NCBI RefSeq assembly: GCF_040545925.1
Contig: NZ_JBEPMX010000003.1
Coordinates: 124,001 to 188,000, forward strand
Direction: 5' to 3'
DNA: 64,000 nucleotides
Origin: Alkalibacillus flavidus
Lineage (GTDB): Bacteria > Bacillota > Bacilli > Bacillales > Alkalibacillaceae
In this document: positions 17,606 through 25,825 of the stretch, piece after piece
Layout of the letters: the number at the start of each line of letters is the position of its first letter
How positions within the stretch are numbered: position 1 is the first letter of the stretch
Program-made: the position numbers and the translations under genes
Notes under the pieces: model-generated
Database searches by the model: none
What the model was told of the DNA's origin: nothing
Seen by the model: only the letters and a program-made list of their open reading frames with translations

Positions 17606-17669
17606 ACCACTCAAACGAGGCTTGAGTACGTGCCTCGTTTTTATGTGAAAATCTTTTTAATAAATGGTG

Positions 17670-17764
17670 TTGCGCAAACGTTTTCATTATGCTATTATAT
17701 GAGTTACAAAACATGAAAGCGTTTTCGCATCTTTTTTTTGACCATTTGTGCAAACGTTTTCGCA
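17670..17764 (+). promoter_or_regulatory. promoter with three LacI/CcpA-type operators
   Basis: Promoter TTGCGC (17670-17675), 17-bp spacer, TATTAT (17693-17698). Three near-identical operators lie around it: GCAAACGTTTTC (17674-17685, inside the promoter), GAAAGCGTTTTC (17715-17726) and GCAAACGTTTTC (17750-17761). All have the CG-centred palindrome of LacI-family sites and the second is close to a cre site. The LacI-type gene at 20.9 kb is the probable cognate regulator. Confidence 0.75.
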
Positions 17765-17792
17765 ATCATTCATTTTAGGGGGATTTTGTTCA

Positions 17793-19094
17793 ATGAATTG
17801 GAAAAAGTGGAGCACAAGCGTATTGGGGACATTAGTGCTAACTGGTGGATTACTCGCTGGTTGCGGAGGAGACGACGAATCAGCTGACGGTGGTAGCGAT
17901 GCCAAAACAGAAGTTGACGTCTTTCAATTTAAAGTTGAATTCCGTGAGCAATTTGAAGAGTTAGCAAGTACTTATGAAGAAGAAAACCCAGATGTCGACA
18001 TCAACATCACAACAGTTGGTGGTGGGGAAGATTACGGTTCAGCCCTTCGTTCACGTTTTAATTCAGGTAACGAACCGTCGATTTTTAACGTCGGTGGACC
18101 GCAAGACGTAGAAGATTGGGAAGATTACTTAGCAGACTTATCAGACACTGAAGCTGCTGACGCTGCCTTACAAGGGACACTAGAAGGTGTTTCCGTCAAT
18201 GATGGTGTTTACGGCTTACCTTACAACCAAGAAGGTTACGGATTGATTTATAATACACGTATTTTCGAAGAAGCTGGTATTGATGCAGAATCGATCAAGA
18301 GTTATGACGACCTCGTATCAGCTGTTGAAACATTAGACTCGCAAAAAGACGAACTCGGTCTGGATGCCGTATTCGCTTTCCCTGGTTCTGAAACATGGGT
18401 AACTGGTTTACACTTATCTAACACGTTCTTAGCACCAGAATTCGATAACAACGTGATGAATGCATATAACGCTGATTCAGTAGATTTCGAATATAGTGAT
18501 GCATTCAAGTCGATCGTTGATTTACAAAACGAGTATTCTGTTCAACCAACAGTTAGCCTTAACTACTCACAACAAGTAGAAGAATTATTCTCACTTGAAC
18601 GTGTTGCGATTATCCAGCAAGGTAACTGGGTGTATCCAACAATCGAAGGCATTGCGCCAGACTTTGCGGCAGAAAACATTGACTTAATGCCAATTCCTGT
18701 CGAAGGTTATGAAGAAGACGTTATGCCTGTCGGTGTACCAATGTATTGGGGTGTGAACAGCAACAAAGACGAAGCAGAAGTTCAAGCATCAAAAGATTTC
18801 TTAGATTGGCTATACACATCTGAAACAGGTAAAGAAGCTGTCGTAAATGACTTTAACTTCTTACCAGCCTATGAAGGTTACAATGCAGAAGACGTTAGCG
18901 ATCCATTATCTCGTACAATTTATGAATACTCCAATAACGATCAAACAATCGGTTGGGTGTTCATGGGTTACCCAACAGGTTGGGGTGAAGACCAAATGGG
19001 CGCACAAATCCAGAAGTACCTCAGCGACGAAGCAAGTTGGGATGAGATTATAACTGAAACCCAAGAAGCATGGGAATCTTCTAGATCAGAATAA
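17793..19094 (+). CDS. sugar ABC transporter substrate-binding lipoprotein
   Basis: A 434-residue family 1 extracellular solute-binding protein. A signal peptide ends in the lipobox LLAGC (Cys24), so it is anchored to the membrane outside. The MalE-like fold is recognisable from the segments PSIFNVGGPQDVEDW, VYGLPYNQEGYGLIYNTRIFEEAGI and TPVGVPMYWGVN-like hinge sequences. It likely binds alpha-glucosides such as maltose or isomalto-oligosaccharides. ATG 17793 follows TAGGGGGA. It opens the transport operon; a 14-bp stem hairpin separates it from the permease genes. Confidence 0.9.
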   Translation: MNWKKWSTSVLGTLVLTGGLLAGCGGDDESADGGSDAKTEVDVFQFKVEFREQFEELASTYEEENPDVDINITTVGGGEDYGSALRSRFNSGNEPSIFNVGGPQDVEDWEDYLADLSDTEAADAALQGTLEGVSVNDGVYGLPYNQEGYGLIYNTRIFEEAGIDAESIKSYDDLVSAVETLDSQKDELGLDAVFAFPGSETWVTGLHLSNTFLAPEFDNNVMNAYNADSVDFEYSDAFKSIVDLQNEYSVQPTVSLNYSQQVEELFSLERVAIIQQGNWVYPTIEGIAPDFAAENIDLMPIPVEGYEEDVMPVGVPMYWGVNSNKDEAEVQASKDFLDWLYTSETGKEAVVNDFNFLPAYEGYNAEDVSDPLSRTIYEYSNNDQTIGWVFMGYPTGWGEDQMGAQIQKYLSDEASWDEIITETQEAWESSRSE

Positions 19095-19112
19095 TAGGTT
19101 ACAGCCTGACAC

Positions 19113-19144
19113 GAAACAAAGTAGCAGCTTTGCTACTTTGTTTC
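19113..19144 (+). promoter_or_regulatory. intercistronic hairpin after the binding-protein gene
   Basis: GAAACAAAGTAGCA (19113-19126) pairs perfectly with TGCTACTTTGTTTC (19131-19144), loop GCTT. Short T run only, so probably a partial terminator or 3' RNA stabiliser that keeps binding protein in excess over permease. Confidence 0.7.
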
Positions 19145-19176
19145 ATTTTCAGGCGTTACACAAGGGAGAGATCAAC

Positions 19177-20037
19177 GTGCGTATCAAAGACGTATCATAT
19201 TGGCTATTTTTAACACCAGTCCTGTTTGCACTGATCACCGTTGTCATCTTACCACTAGGTGTTGGTACATATTACTCGTTCACCGAATGGAACGGAATCG
19301 AGACAGGTGATTTTGTAGGGTTCGAAAACTATATCAAAGCCTTGCAAGATGAGCGATTCATCGATTCTCTTTGGTTTACGATCAAATTCTCAGTCGCAAG
19401 TGTCATTTTAATCAATGTCATCGGCTTATCGCTCGCATTAATTGTGACGTCGAAAATTAAGACGAACAATTTACTACGGACCGTTTTCTTTATGCCGAAC
19501 TTAATTGGCGGCCTTATTCTCGGGTTTATTTGGCAGTTTATTTTCATCCGTGTGTTTGCCAACATCGGCCAAGCGTTTGGGATCGAAGCGATGCAAGGCT
19601 GGCTATCGACAACGACAACTGGTTTCTGGGGATTAGTCATCTTGATGAGCTGGCAAATGTCCGGTTACATCATGGTTATTTATATCGCGTACTTACAAGG
19701 TGTATCAAAAGAACTAATCGAGGCCGCTCATATTGATGGCGCAACAGCATGGCAACGATTTCGTCACATCATATTTCCGCTCGTTGCACCGGCATTCACG
19801 GTCAGTATGTTTTTAACTTTATCTAATACATTCAAATTGTACGATCAAAACTTAGCCTTAACAGACGGCGGTCCGTATAATTCGACGGAAATGTTAGCGA
19901 TGGAAATTTACAATACCGCATTCGTGCAAAATTCATTTGCCTATGCACAGTCTAAAGCGGTTATCTTTTTCATCGTTGTCGCGACGATTACATTAGTTCA
20001 AGTTTACTTTAATAAGAAACGGGAGGTGCAGATGTAA
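19177..20037 (+). CDS. sugar ABC transporter permease (MalF-like)
   Basis: A 286-residue permease with six transmembrane helices and the EAA loop (KELIEAAHIDGATAWQRFRHIIFPLV) that docks the ATPase. The start is GTG 19177 after AAGGGAGAG; an upstream in-frame ATG at 19138 lies in the hairpin and has no site. Its stop TAA overlaps the next gene's ATG by one base. No ATPase gene is in the operon, so a shared MsmX-type ATPase from elsewhere is needed. Confidence 0.9.
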   Translation: MRIKDVSYWLFLTPVLFALITVVILPLGVGTYYSFTEWNGIETGDFVGFENYIKALQDERFIDSLWFTIKFSVASVILINVIGLSLALIVTSKIKTNNLLRTVFFMPNLIGGLILGFIWQFIFIRVFANIGQAFGIEAMQGWLSTTTTGFWGLVILMSWQMSGYIMVIYIAYLQGVSKELIEAAHIDGATAWQRFRHIIFPLVAPAFTVSMFLTLSNTFKLYDQNLALTDGGPYNSTEMLAMEIYNTAFVQNSFAYAQSKAVIFFIVVATITLVQVYFNKKREVQM

Positions 20038-20849
20038 TGAAATGGAAGAAATGGCGTGTTGAACTGCTCGGAATTTTACTCGGACTCATCTGGATAGCCC
20101 CGTTTTATTTAATGTTCGTGAACTCGTTTAAATCACAACGGGAACTGTTTGAAGGGACGTTGAATCCACCGTCTTCTTTCGACTTCAGCAACTATGTTGA
20201 AGCATTTCAAGAAATGAACTTCATGCAAACACTATTTAACTCGATATTAGTCACAGGGTTAAGTATTGTGATCATTATCTTTTTCTCGGCAATGGCAGCT
20301 TATGCGCTAGCTCGTACGAAAAGTAAAGTGAGTACGGTAATTTTATTCATTTTCATTTCAGCCATGCTCATTCCGTTCCAATCTGTTATGATTCCGTTAG
20401 TTTCATTATTCGGTGAAGTCGATTTATTAAACCGTGGTGGATTGATTTTCATGTACCTCGGATTCGGTTCGAGCTTATCGATTTTCCTTTACCACGGGGC
20501 GTTAAATAATATACCAGAAACGTTGGATGAAGCAGCACGAATTGATGGGGCTAATAAATTCCAAATCTTTTGGTACATTGTTTTCCCTATGCTTAAACCG
20601 ATTACAGTGACCGTCGGGATTTTAAATACAATCTGGATTTGGAATGACTATTTACTGCCATCATTAGTGATCAATAACCCTGGAAGTGAAACGATCCCAC
20701 TTCGCATGTTTTACTTCTTCGGCCAATATACGACACAATGGCATTTAGCAATGGCAGGTTTAACGCTAGCAATCTTGCCAGTTATTATTGGTTACTTCTT
20801 TGCTCAACGGGCGATTATTAAAGGGGTAACAGAAGGTGCTGTGAAATAA
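20037..20849 (+). CDS. sugar ABC transporter permease (MalG-like)
   Basis: A 270-residue second permease subunit with six transmembrane helices and the EAA loop PETLDEAARIDGANKFQIF. It is translationally coupled to the first permease (ATG overlaps the TAA) and is preceded by GGGAGGTG in the end of that gene. Both should form the membrane channel for the binding protein at 17.8 kb. Confidence 0.92.
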   Translation: MKWKKWRVELLGILLGLIWIAPFYLMFVNSFKSQRELFEGTLNPPSSFDFSNYVEAFQEMNFMQTLFNSILVTGLSIVIIIFFSAMAAYALARTKSKVSTVILFIFISAMLIPFQSVMIPLVSLFGEVDLLNRGGLIFMYLGFGSSLSIFLYHGALNNIPETLDEAARIDGANKFQIFWYIVFPMLKPITVTVGILNTIWIWNDYLLPSLVINNPGSETIPLRMFYFFGQYTTQWHLAMAGLTLAILPVIIGYFFAQRAIIKGVTEGAVK

Positions 20850-20866
20850 CTAGAGGAGTGACGCGT

Positions 20867-21889
20867 GTGGCCGTAACGATTAAAGACGTAGCTAAAAAAG
20901 CAAATGTTTCGCCTTCTACTGTGTCGCGAGTGATTGCGAATAATTCACGCATTACAGAAGAAACGAAACAACGCGTCCGTGATGTCATGGAAGAACTCGG
21001 CTACTACCCAAACTTCCAAGCGCGGAATTTAGTCAGTAATAAAACGAATACGATAGGCGTCGTGATGGCCAACTCAGCGACATTATCCTTTCAAAACCCG
21101 TTCTTCCCTGAAGTATTGCGCGGTATTTCCTCTGTGGCTCACGACAATCAATATGGACTTTATTTAACGACAGGGGCTAACGAAGAAGAAGTTTATAATG
21201 AAGTCGTGTCAATGGTTCAAGGAAGACGAGTCGATGGCATCATCTTACTTTACTCTAGACAAAACGACGCGACGATGAATTATTTAGCCAATTCGTCGAT
21301 TCCATTCACGATTGTCGGACGCCCATTCGAAAACCCGGATCAATTCACATATGTCGACAACAATAACGTCGATAATGCAAAAGAAGCCGTGCATTACTTA
21401 ATCGAACTTGGTCACGAGCGGATTGCTTTTGTCGGAGGTGGCTTAGACTACATCGTGTCACAAGATCGTCTAAAGGGTTACCAACAAGCGTTAGCTGATG
21501 CTGGCATCCCATTTAACGAACAGTATTTTATTAATGAAGAAGAAACCGCGAGTTTGAGCCGTGATGCAACGCTCAATTTAATGAATATGGATCAACCACC
21601 CACAGCGATCGTGACACACGATGACCTCGTTGCCTACGAAGTGATTCGTTATTTAGAAGAATTAGCTATATCCGTGCCATACGACTTATCGATTGTTAGC
21701 TTTAACAACCATAAGATTTCCGAACATCTTAGACCGCCGTTAACGTCAGTCGATATTTCGATTTATGACTTAGGATACGAAGCAAATCGGTTATTAATTA
21801 ATAAAATTAACGACCCTGATACAGAGGAACAACATGTTATTGTACCATCTACATTAATCAAACGCGGTTCATGCCGACAACTACCTTAG
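20867..21889 (+). CDS. LacI-family transcriptional regulator (MalR-like)
   Basis: A 340-residue LacI/GalR regulator: N-terminal helix-turn-helix and hinge (VTIKDVAKKANVSPSTVSRVI, NFQARNLVS) and a periplasmic-binding-like effector domain (NTIGVVM, DGIILLYS, TAIVTHDDLVA, LTSVDIS). It probably represses its own operon through the three GC(A)AACGTTTTC-type operators at 17.7 kb and responds to an alpha-glucoside. Start: GTG 20867 lies 8-9 bases after GAGGAG; an in-frame GTG at 20858 overlaps that site. Confidence 0.9.
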   Translation: MAVTIKDVAKKANVSPSTVSRVIANNSRITEETKQRVRDVMEELGYYPNFQARNLVSNKTNTIGVVMANSATLSFQNPFFPEVLRGISSVAHDNQYGLYLTTGANEEEVYNEVVSMVQGRRVDGIILLYSRQNDATMNYLANSSIPFTIVGRPFENPDQFTYVDNNNVDNAKEAVHYLIELGHERIAFVGGGLDYIVSQDRLKGYQQALADAGIPFNEQYFINEEETASLSRDATLNLMNMDQPPTAIVTHDDLVAYEVIRYLEELAISVPYDLSIVSFNNHKISEHLRPPLTSVDISIYDLGYEANRLLINKINDPDTEEQHVIVPSTLIKRGSCRQLP

Positions 21890-21902
21890 AAAGGACGATC
21901 AC

Positions 21903-23522
21903 ATGGAAGGGACAATATGGTGGAAAGAAGCTGTCGCGTACCAAGTCTATCCGCGAAGCTTTTACGATTCTAATGGGGATGGCATCGGTGACTTACAAGG
22001 TATTATCGAAAAACTCGACTACTTACAAAACCTAGGCATCGATGTCATATGGGTATCCCCGTTTTACGAATCACCTAATGATGATAACGGTTATGACATC
22101 AGTCATTATCAAGCAATTTTAGCCGAGTTCGGCACGATGGACGATTTCGACCGTTTACTTGATGAAACTCACCGACGTGGCATGCGTTTAATTATTGATT
22201 TAGTCGTCAATCATACGAGCGATGAACACGCATGGTTTATCGAATCACGCCAAAGCAAGGACAATCCGAAACGCGATTGGTACATATGGGCTGATCAACC
22301 AAACAATTGGCAAAGTATTTTCGGCGGTCCCGCTTGGGAATATGACGAGCTAACCGATCAATATTATTTGCACTTATTTTCCCGCAAACAACCAGACTTG
22401 AATTGGGAAAATAGCGACGTGAGACAAGCGATTTATGACATGATGAACTGGTGGCTCGATAAAGGGATCGACGGATTCCGAGTTGATGCCATTACGCATA
22501 TGAAGAAAACTGAAGGGTTACCTGATGCGAAAAGCGACGTAGAACCGCCGTGGGAACATATGATGAATAATGACGGCATCCACGACCACCTACAAGAGCT
22601 TTATGACCATACGCTCGCCCATTATGATGTAATGACTGTAGCAGAAGCAAATGGTGTCGGCACAGATGATATTCATCGTTGGGTTGGCGAACGTGAAGGT
22701 AAATTTAGTATGATTTTTCAGTTCGAACACCTCGACTTATGGGACCAAGACGGCAAAACGGGTGTCGATGTACCACAACTTAAAGAAGTGCTCACCAGAT
22801 GGCAGCACACTTTGGAAACTGATGGTTGGAATGCATTATTCATTGAAAATCACGACATTCCACGTGCTGTATCAACTTGGGGAAATGACAAGACTCATTG
22901 GTATGAATGTTCGACAGCATTAGGCATGATGTATTTCTTTATGAAAGGGACACCTTTTATCTACCAAGGCCAAGAGATCGGCATGACCAATAACCATTTC
23001 CATTCTATTGATGAATTCAATGACGTCAAAGATCATAATTATTATCGTTTGCAACGTCAACAAGGTGTAGATGAAAACACTATCTTGGAAACACTTAATA
23101 TTACGAGTCGCGACCATGCAAGAACGCCGATGCAATGGAGTGATGAAGCGCAGGCTGGTTTTACGACGGGAACTCCGTGGTTAAAAGTGAACCCAAATTA
23201 TGTAAAGGTTAATGTAGCGGAGCAACAAGAAGACCCGAATTCTGTTCTATCGTTTTATCAACGTATGATCCAATTAAGAAAAGAAAATCATACATTGATT
23301 TATGGCCAATATGATTTGATGTTAGAGGATCACCCGCATCTGTTCGCTTACACGCGTACACTTGGTAATGAGCAATTTCTTATCATTACAAACCTCAGCG
23401 AACAATACGTCGAAACAGACATTTTGAATCAATACGACACACCACTCTTGTTGCTAAGTAATATGAATCAAATGTCAAATACATTCAAACCATACGAAGC
23501 AAGGTTATATCGATTACAATAA
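21903..23522 (+). CDS. alpha-glucosidase, GH13 (second copy)
   Basis: A 539-residue intracellular GH13 enzyme related to the first copy. Catalytic residues are Asp195 (DGFRVD), Glu248 (VAEANG) and Asp318 (ENHDIPR). The position after the nucleophile is Ala196, where the first copy has Val; Ala or Thr here goes with alpha-1,4 preference in this subfamily, so the pair may share work on mixed-linkage malto- and isomalto-oligosaccharides. ATG follows AAAGGA. It is the last gene of the transport operon; a terminator follows inside the GC-rich element. Confidence 0.9.
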   Translation: MEGTIWWKEAVAYQVYPRSFYDSNGDGIGDLQGIIEKLDYLQNLGIDVIWVSPFYESPNDDNGYDISHYQAILAEFGTMDDFDRLLDETHRRGMRLIIDLVVNHTSDEHAWFIESRQSKDNPKRDWYIWADQPNNWQSIFGGPAWEYDELTDQYYLHLFSRKQPDLNWENSDVRQAIYDMMNWWLDKGIDGFRVDAITHMKKTEGLPDAKSDVEPPWEHMMNNDGIHDHLQELYDHTLAHYDVMTVAEANGVGTDDIHRWVGEREGKFSMIFQFEHLDLWDQDGKTGVDVPQLKEVLTRWQHTLETDGWNALFIENHDIPRAVSTWGNDKTHWYECSTALGMMYFFMKGTPFIYQGQEIGMTNNHFHSIDEFNDVKDHNYYRLQRQQGVDENTILETLNITSRDHARTPMQWSDEAQAGFTTGTPWLKVNPNYVKVNVAEQQEDPNSVLSFYQRMIQLRKENHTLIYGQYDLMLEDHPHLFAYTRTLGNEQFLIITNLSEQYVETDILNQYDTPLLLLSNMNQMSNTFKPYEARLYRLQ

Positions 23523-23523
23523 C

Positions 23524-24108
23524 AAAGAGGCTGAGTCAAAAGTAACTCATACAAAGTAAAACCCGAACAATTTTAATAAAATAAATTGTTCGGGTTTCCT
23601 GTTTGAATGACGCTTCATCAAAACACTTCGCTTGGTTCTTCGTGACATAAGCTCAACATCTGCTCTGCTGGCGCAATCGCCGTGTTTCCTTTACCGGGGC
23701 ACGGCTCGAGCCAGGCAACCTCATCGAATATGCTTCCTTGCAACTTGCACCGAGGAAGCCTGCTTCGAAGCGATACGAGAAGACGCAGGTGCATCCCTCG
23801 GGGGACAAAGGAACTTCGGCTAAGTACCGGACGTCCTGTCCGAACGCCGAAGTGACCCACGTCCTGTGCGCCTTCGTGCTATTCCCGTGACGACCCGGAC
23901 GGTCTAATGTCGACGTTGGTCACAAAAGCTGATTTCATAAGCTTCCTTGACTAATTCTGCGCCGAGTACTCGCAGGCGCAGGACGTGACCGAACTTAGTC
24001 GACCAGGCGTCTACGTGTTTTGATTCCGCTTAATTAAGTGCTAAACTGTTATGTTGCTCAAACATTCGTCTTTTGTACAATCGAAAATACTTCTGTCCCA
24101 ACCTCTTT
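23524..24108. repeat. GC-rich non-coding element with imperfect inverted ends
   Basis: A 585-bp stretch of raised GC without a convincing gene. Its ends are imperfect inverted repeats: AAAGAGGCTGAGTCAAAAG (23524-23542) and the reverse complement of 24090-24108, AAAGAGGTTGGGACAGAAG, 15 of 19 identical. The interior has many short GC-rich inverted repeats. It begins 2 bases after the GH13 stop and ends 5 bases before the pgi stop. It looks like a dispersed intergenic repeat or MITE-like element of Bacilli; no copy elsewhere in this window. Confidence 0.5.
23559..23597 (+). terminator. terminator of the alpha-glucoside operon
   Basis: AAACCCGAACAATTT (23559-23573) pairs with AAATTGTTCGGGTTT (23583-23597), a 15-bp perfect stem. 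It may act for both strands. Confidence 0.85.
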
Positions 24109-24113
24109 TAGTT

Positions 24114-25394
24114 TCAGCTCTCAAACCCTGGCTTCTTAAGCAGTTTGAAAATATTTGTCTTATACGCTTCGACGCCTGGTTGGTCGAATGGGTTAATGTC
24201 TAACTGATAAGCACTGTAAGCACAGCTTAACATGAAGAAATATAAGAAATAGCCTAAATGGTACTCATCCAGTTTTGGCAAACGGATCGCGACTTGTGGT
24301 ACGCCACCTGACAAATGTGCTTGGGACGTGCCTTCATAGGCGACTAAATTAAAATCGTGCAGCGACGTGCCTGCTAAATAATTCAGCTGATCAGCATCGT
24401 CTGTTGCTTCAAACACGTCTAAATCATCATCCGCCTCATCTAAAATCATAAACGTTTCAAACAAATTGCGTTTACCATCTTGGATGTATTGGCCTAATGA
24501 ATGTAAATCAGTCGTGTATGTGACTGATACAGGGAAAATACCTTTTTGCTCCTTTCCTTCACTCTCACCGTATAACTGCTTCCACCACTCTTGCACATAT
24601 GAAAGCGCCGGTTCGAACGTGGCCAACACTTCATTCGTGAAGCCTTCTTCATATAAATGATGGCGAAGCGCAGCGTATTGAATCGCTGGGTTGTCTTTCG
24701 ATAAATCACTCAATTCATTCTCAGCTGCGTGAGCTCCTTGAACGAGCGCTTTAATATCAAACCCTGCTGCAGCAATCGGCAATAAACCAACCGCCGTTAG
24801 CACTGAATAACGGCCGCCGACATCATCTGGTACGACAAATCGCTGATACCCTTTCTGCTTTGCTAAATCTAATAATGCCCCTTTATTCGCATCTGTCGTC
24901 ACGTAAATACGCTCAGCCGCTTCACTTCCGTAACGATCAGTCATATATTGTTGTAGAAATCGAAACGCAAGCGCCGGTTCTGTCGTCGTCCCTGATTTCG
25001 ATATGACGTTTAACGCAACGTCACGCCCTTCAACATACTGCATCAGTTGTTTTAAATACGCCCCATTTACATGCTGTCCAGCAAAAATCACTTCGAATTC
25101 CTTCTCTGTCTGAAAATAAGGACTTAACGCTTCAATAACGGCTTTTGCCCCTAAATATGAACCACCAATCCCGATCACAATTAAAACATCCGCTTGCTCA
25201 CGAATACGTTCAGCTGTCTGTTGTATATGACCAAGCCATGATTCACTCGCGTTACTAGGCCAGTCCAACCAGCCTAAAAACTCGCTACCTGCCCCTTGTT
25301 TTTGGTATAATTGATGATGAATCGTGTGTAGCTCGTTCCATTTTTCATCTGTTATGACATGATTTAAATTACCTGAATATGTTACGCTAATCAT
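24114..25394 (-). CDS. pgi: glucose-6-phosphate isomerase
   Basis: A 426-residue phosphoglucose isomerase interconverting glucose-6-phosphate and fructose-6-phosphate. Recognisable segments are VLIVIGIGGSYLGAKAVIEAL, NVISKSGTTTEPALAFR (phosphate-binding SKSGTT) and the C-terminal QPGVEAYKTNIF with the catalytic Lys. The length matches the short Bacillus form. I choose ATG 25394, which follows AGGGGAC; the frame runs 19 codons further up without a site. It can process glucose-6-phosphate made by the ROK kinase of the neighbouring cluster. Confidence 0.96.
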   Translation of the reverse strand: MISVTYSGNLNHVITDEKWNELHTIHHQLYQKQGAGSEFLGWLDWPSNASESWLGHIQQTAERIREQADVLIVIGIGGSYLGAKAVIEALSPYFQTEKEFEVIFAGQHVNGAYLKQLMQYVEGRDVALNVISKSGTTTEPALAFRFLQQYMTDRYGSEAAERIYVTTDANKGALLDLAKQKGYQRFVVPDDVGGRYSVLTAVGLLPIAAAGFDIKALVQGAHAAENELSDLSKDNPAIQYAALRHHLYEEGFTNEVLATFEPALSYVQEWWKQLYGESEGKEQKGIFPVSVTYTTDLHSLGQYIQDGKRNLFETFMILDEADDDLDVFEATDDADQLNYLAGTSLHDFNLVAYEGTSQAHLSGGVPQVAIRLPKLDEYHLGYFLYFFMLSCAYSAYQLDINPFDQPGVEAYKTNIFKLLKKPGFES

Positions 25395-25488
25395 AAGTTG
25401 TCCCCTTTTTATCATTGTATTTACGACCATTATACCAAAAAATACACACAAAATAGAGCCCTATACGAAACAACTTAAGTAGTTTGAA

Positions 25489-25518
25489 TTGACTTTTTAC
25501 ACACAATCAGGTTATAAT
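25489..25518 (+). promoter_or_regulatory. promoter of cshA
   Basis: TTGACT (25489-25494), 18-bp spacer, TATAAT (25513-25518). It leaves a leader of about 300 bases before the TTG start of cshA. Confidence 0.65.
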
Positions 25519-25525
25519 GAATCGT

Positions 25526-25825
25526 CTTAACAAGTTTGGATATGAAGAAAAGTTACGTAGCTACTAAATGGTGGAAGGCGCTTTTTTTCCTCATTTTGGA
25601 TAGGCTGCGTTTTTTATTTAGATGGTTCTGTTAAAATCATGATCGTGATCACAAGCTATGACAACCCTAGTTATGACTTTAACAGAGCTATTTAGATAAA
25701 ACATCTCGCCACCCCCGCAGCCCCGAGCCATTTAACACACACGAACCTTTTCGAAAAAATAAATTGAAATCCTATTTTTTGTTAAAGATAACTATAAGAA
25801 AGAATCATTTTTAGGAGGAACAAGT
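25526..25825 (+). promoter_or_regulatory. long structured 5' leader of cshA
   Basis: This roughly 300-base untranslated region includes a long stem, CTGTTAAAATCAT (25628-25640) with ATGACTTTAACAG (25673-25685), extendable by four pairs, and two short T-rich stretches (25580s, 25610s) that look like weak pause or terminator ends. Long structured leaders are common on cold-induced RNA helicase mRNAs. No known riboswitch class is recognised. Confidence 0.5.

Noticed and set aside
23618..23860. Arg-rich frames inside the GC-rich element
   Set aside because: Both strands are open only because of GC bias; composition is unlike a protein and no ribosome site is present.
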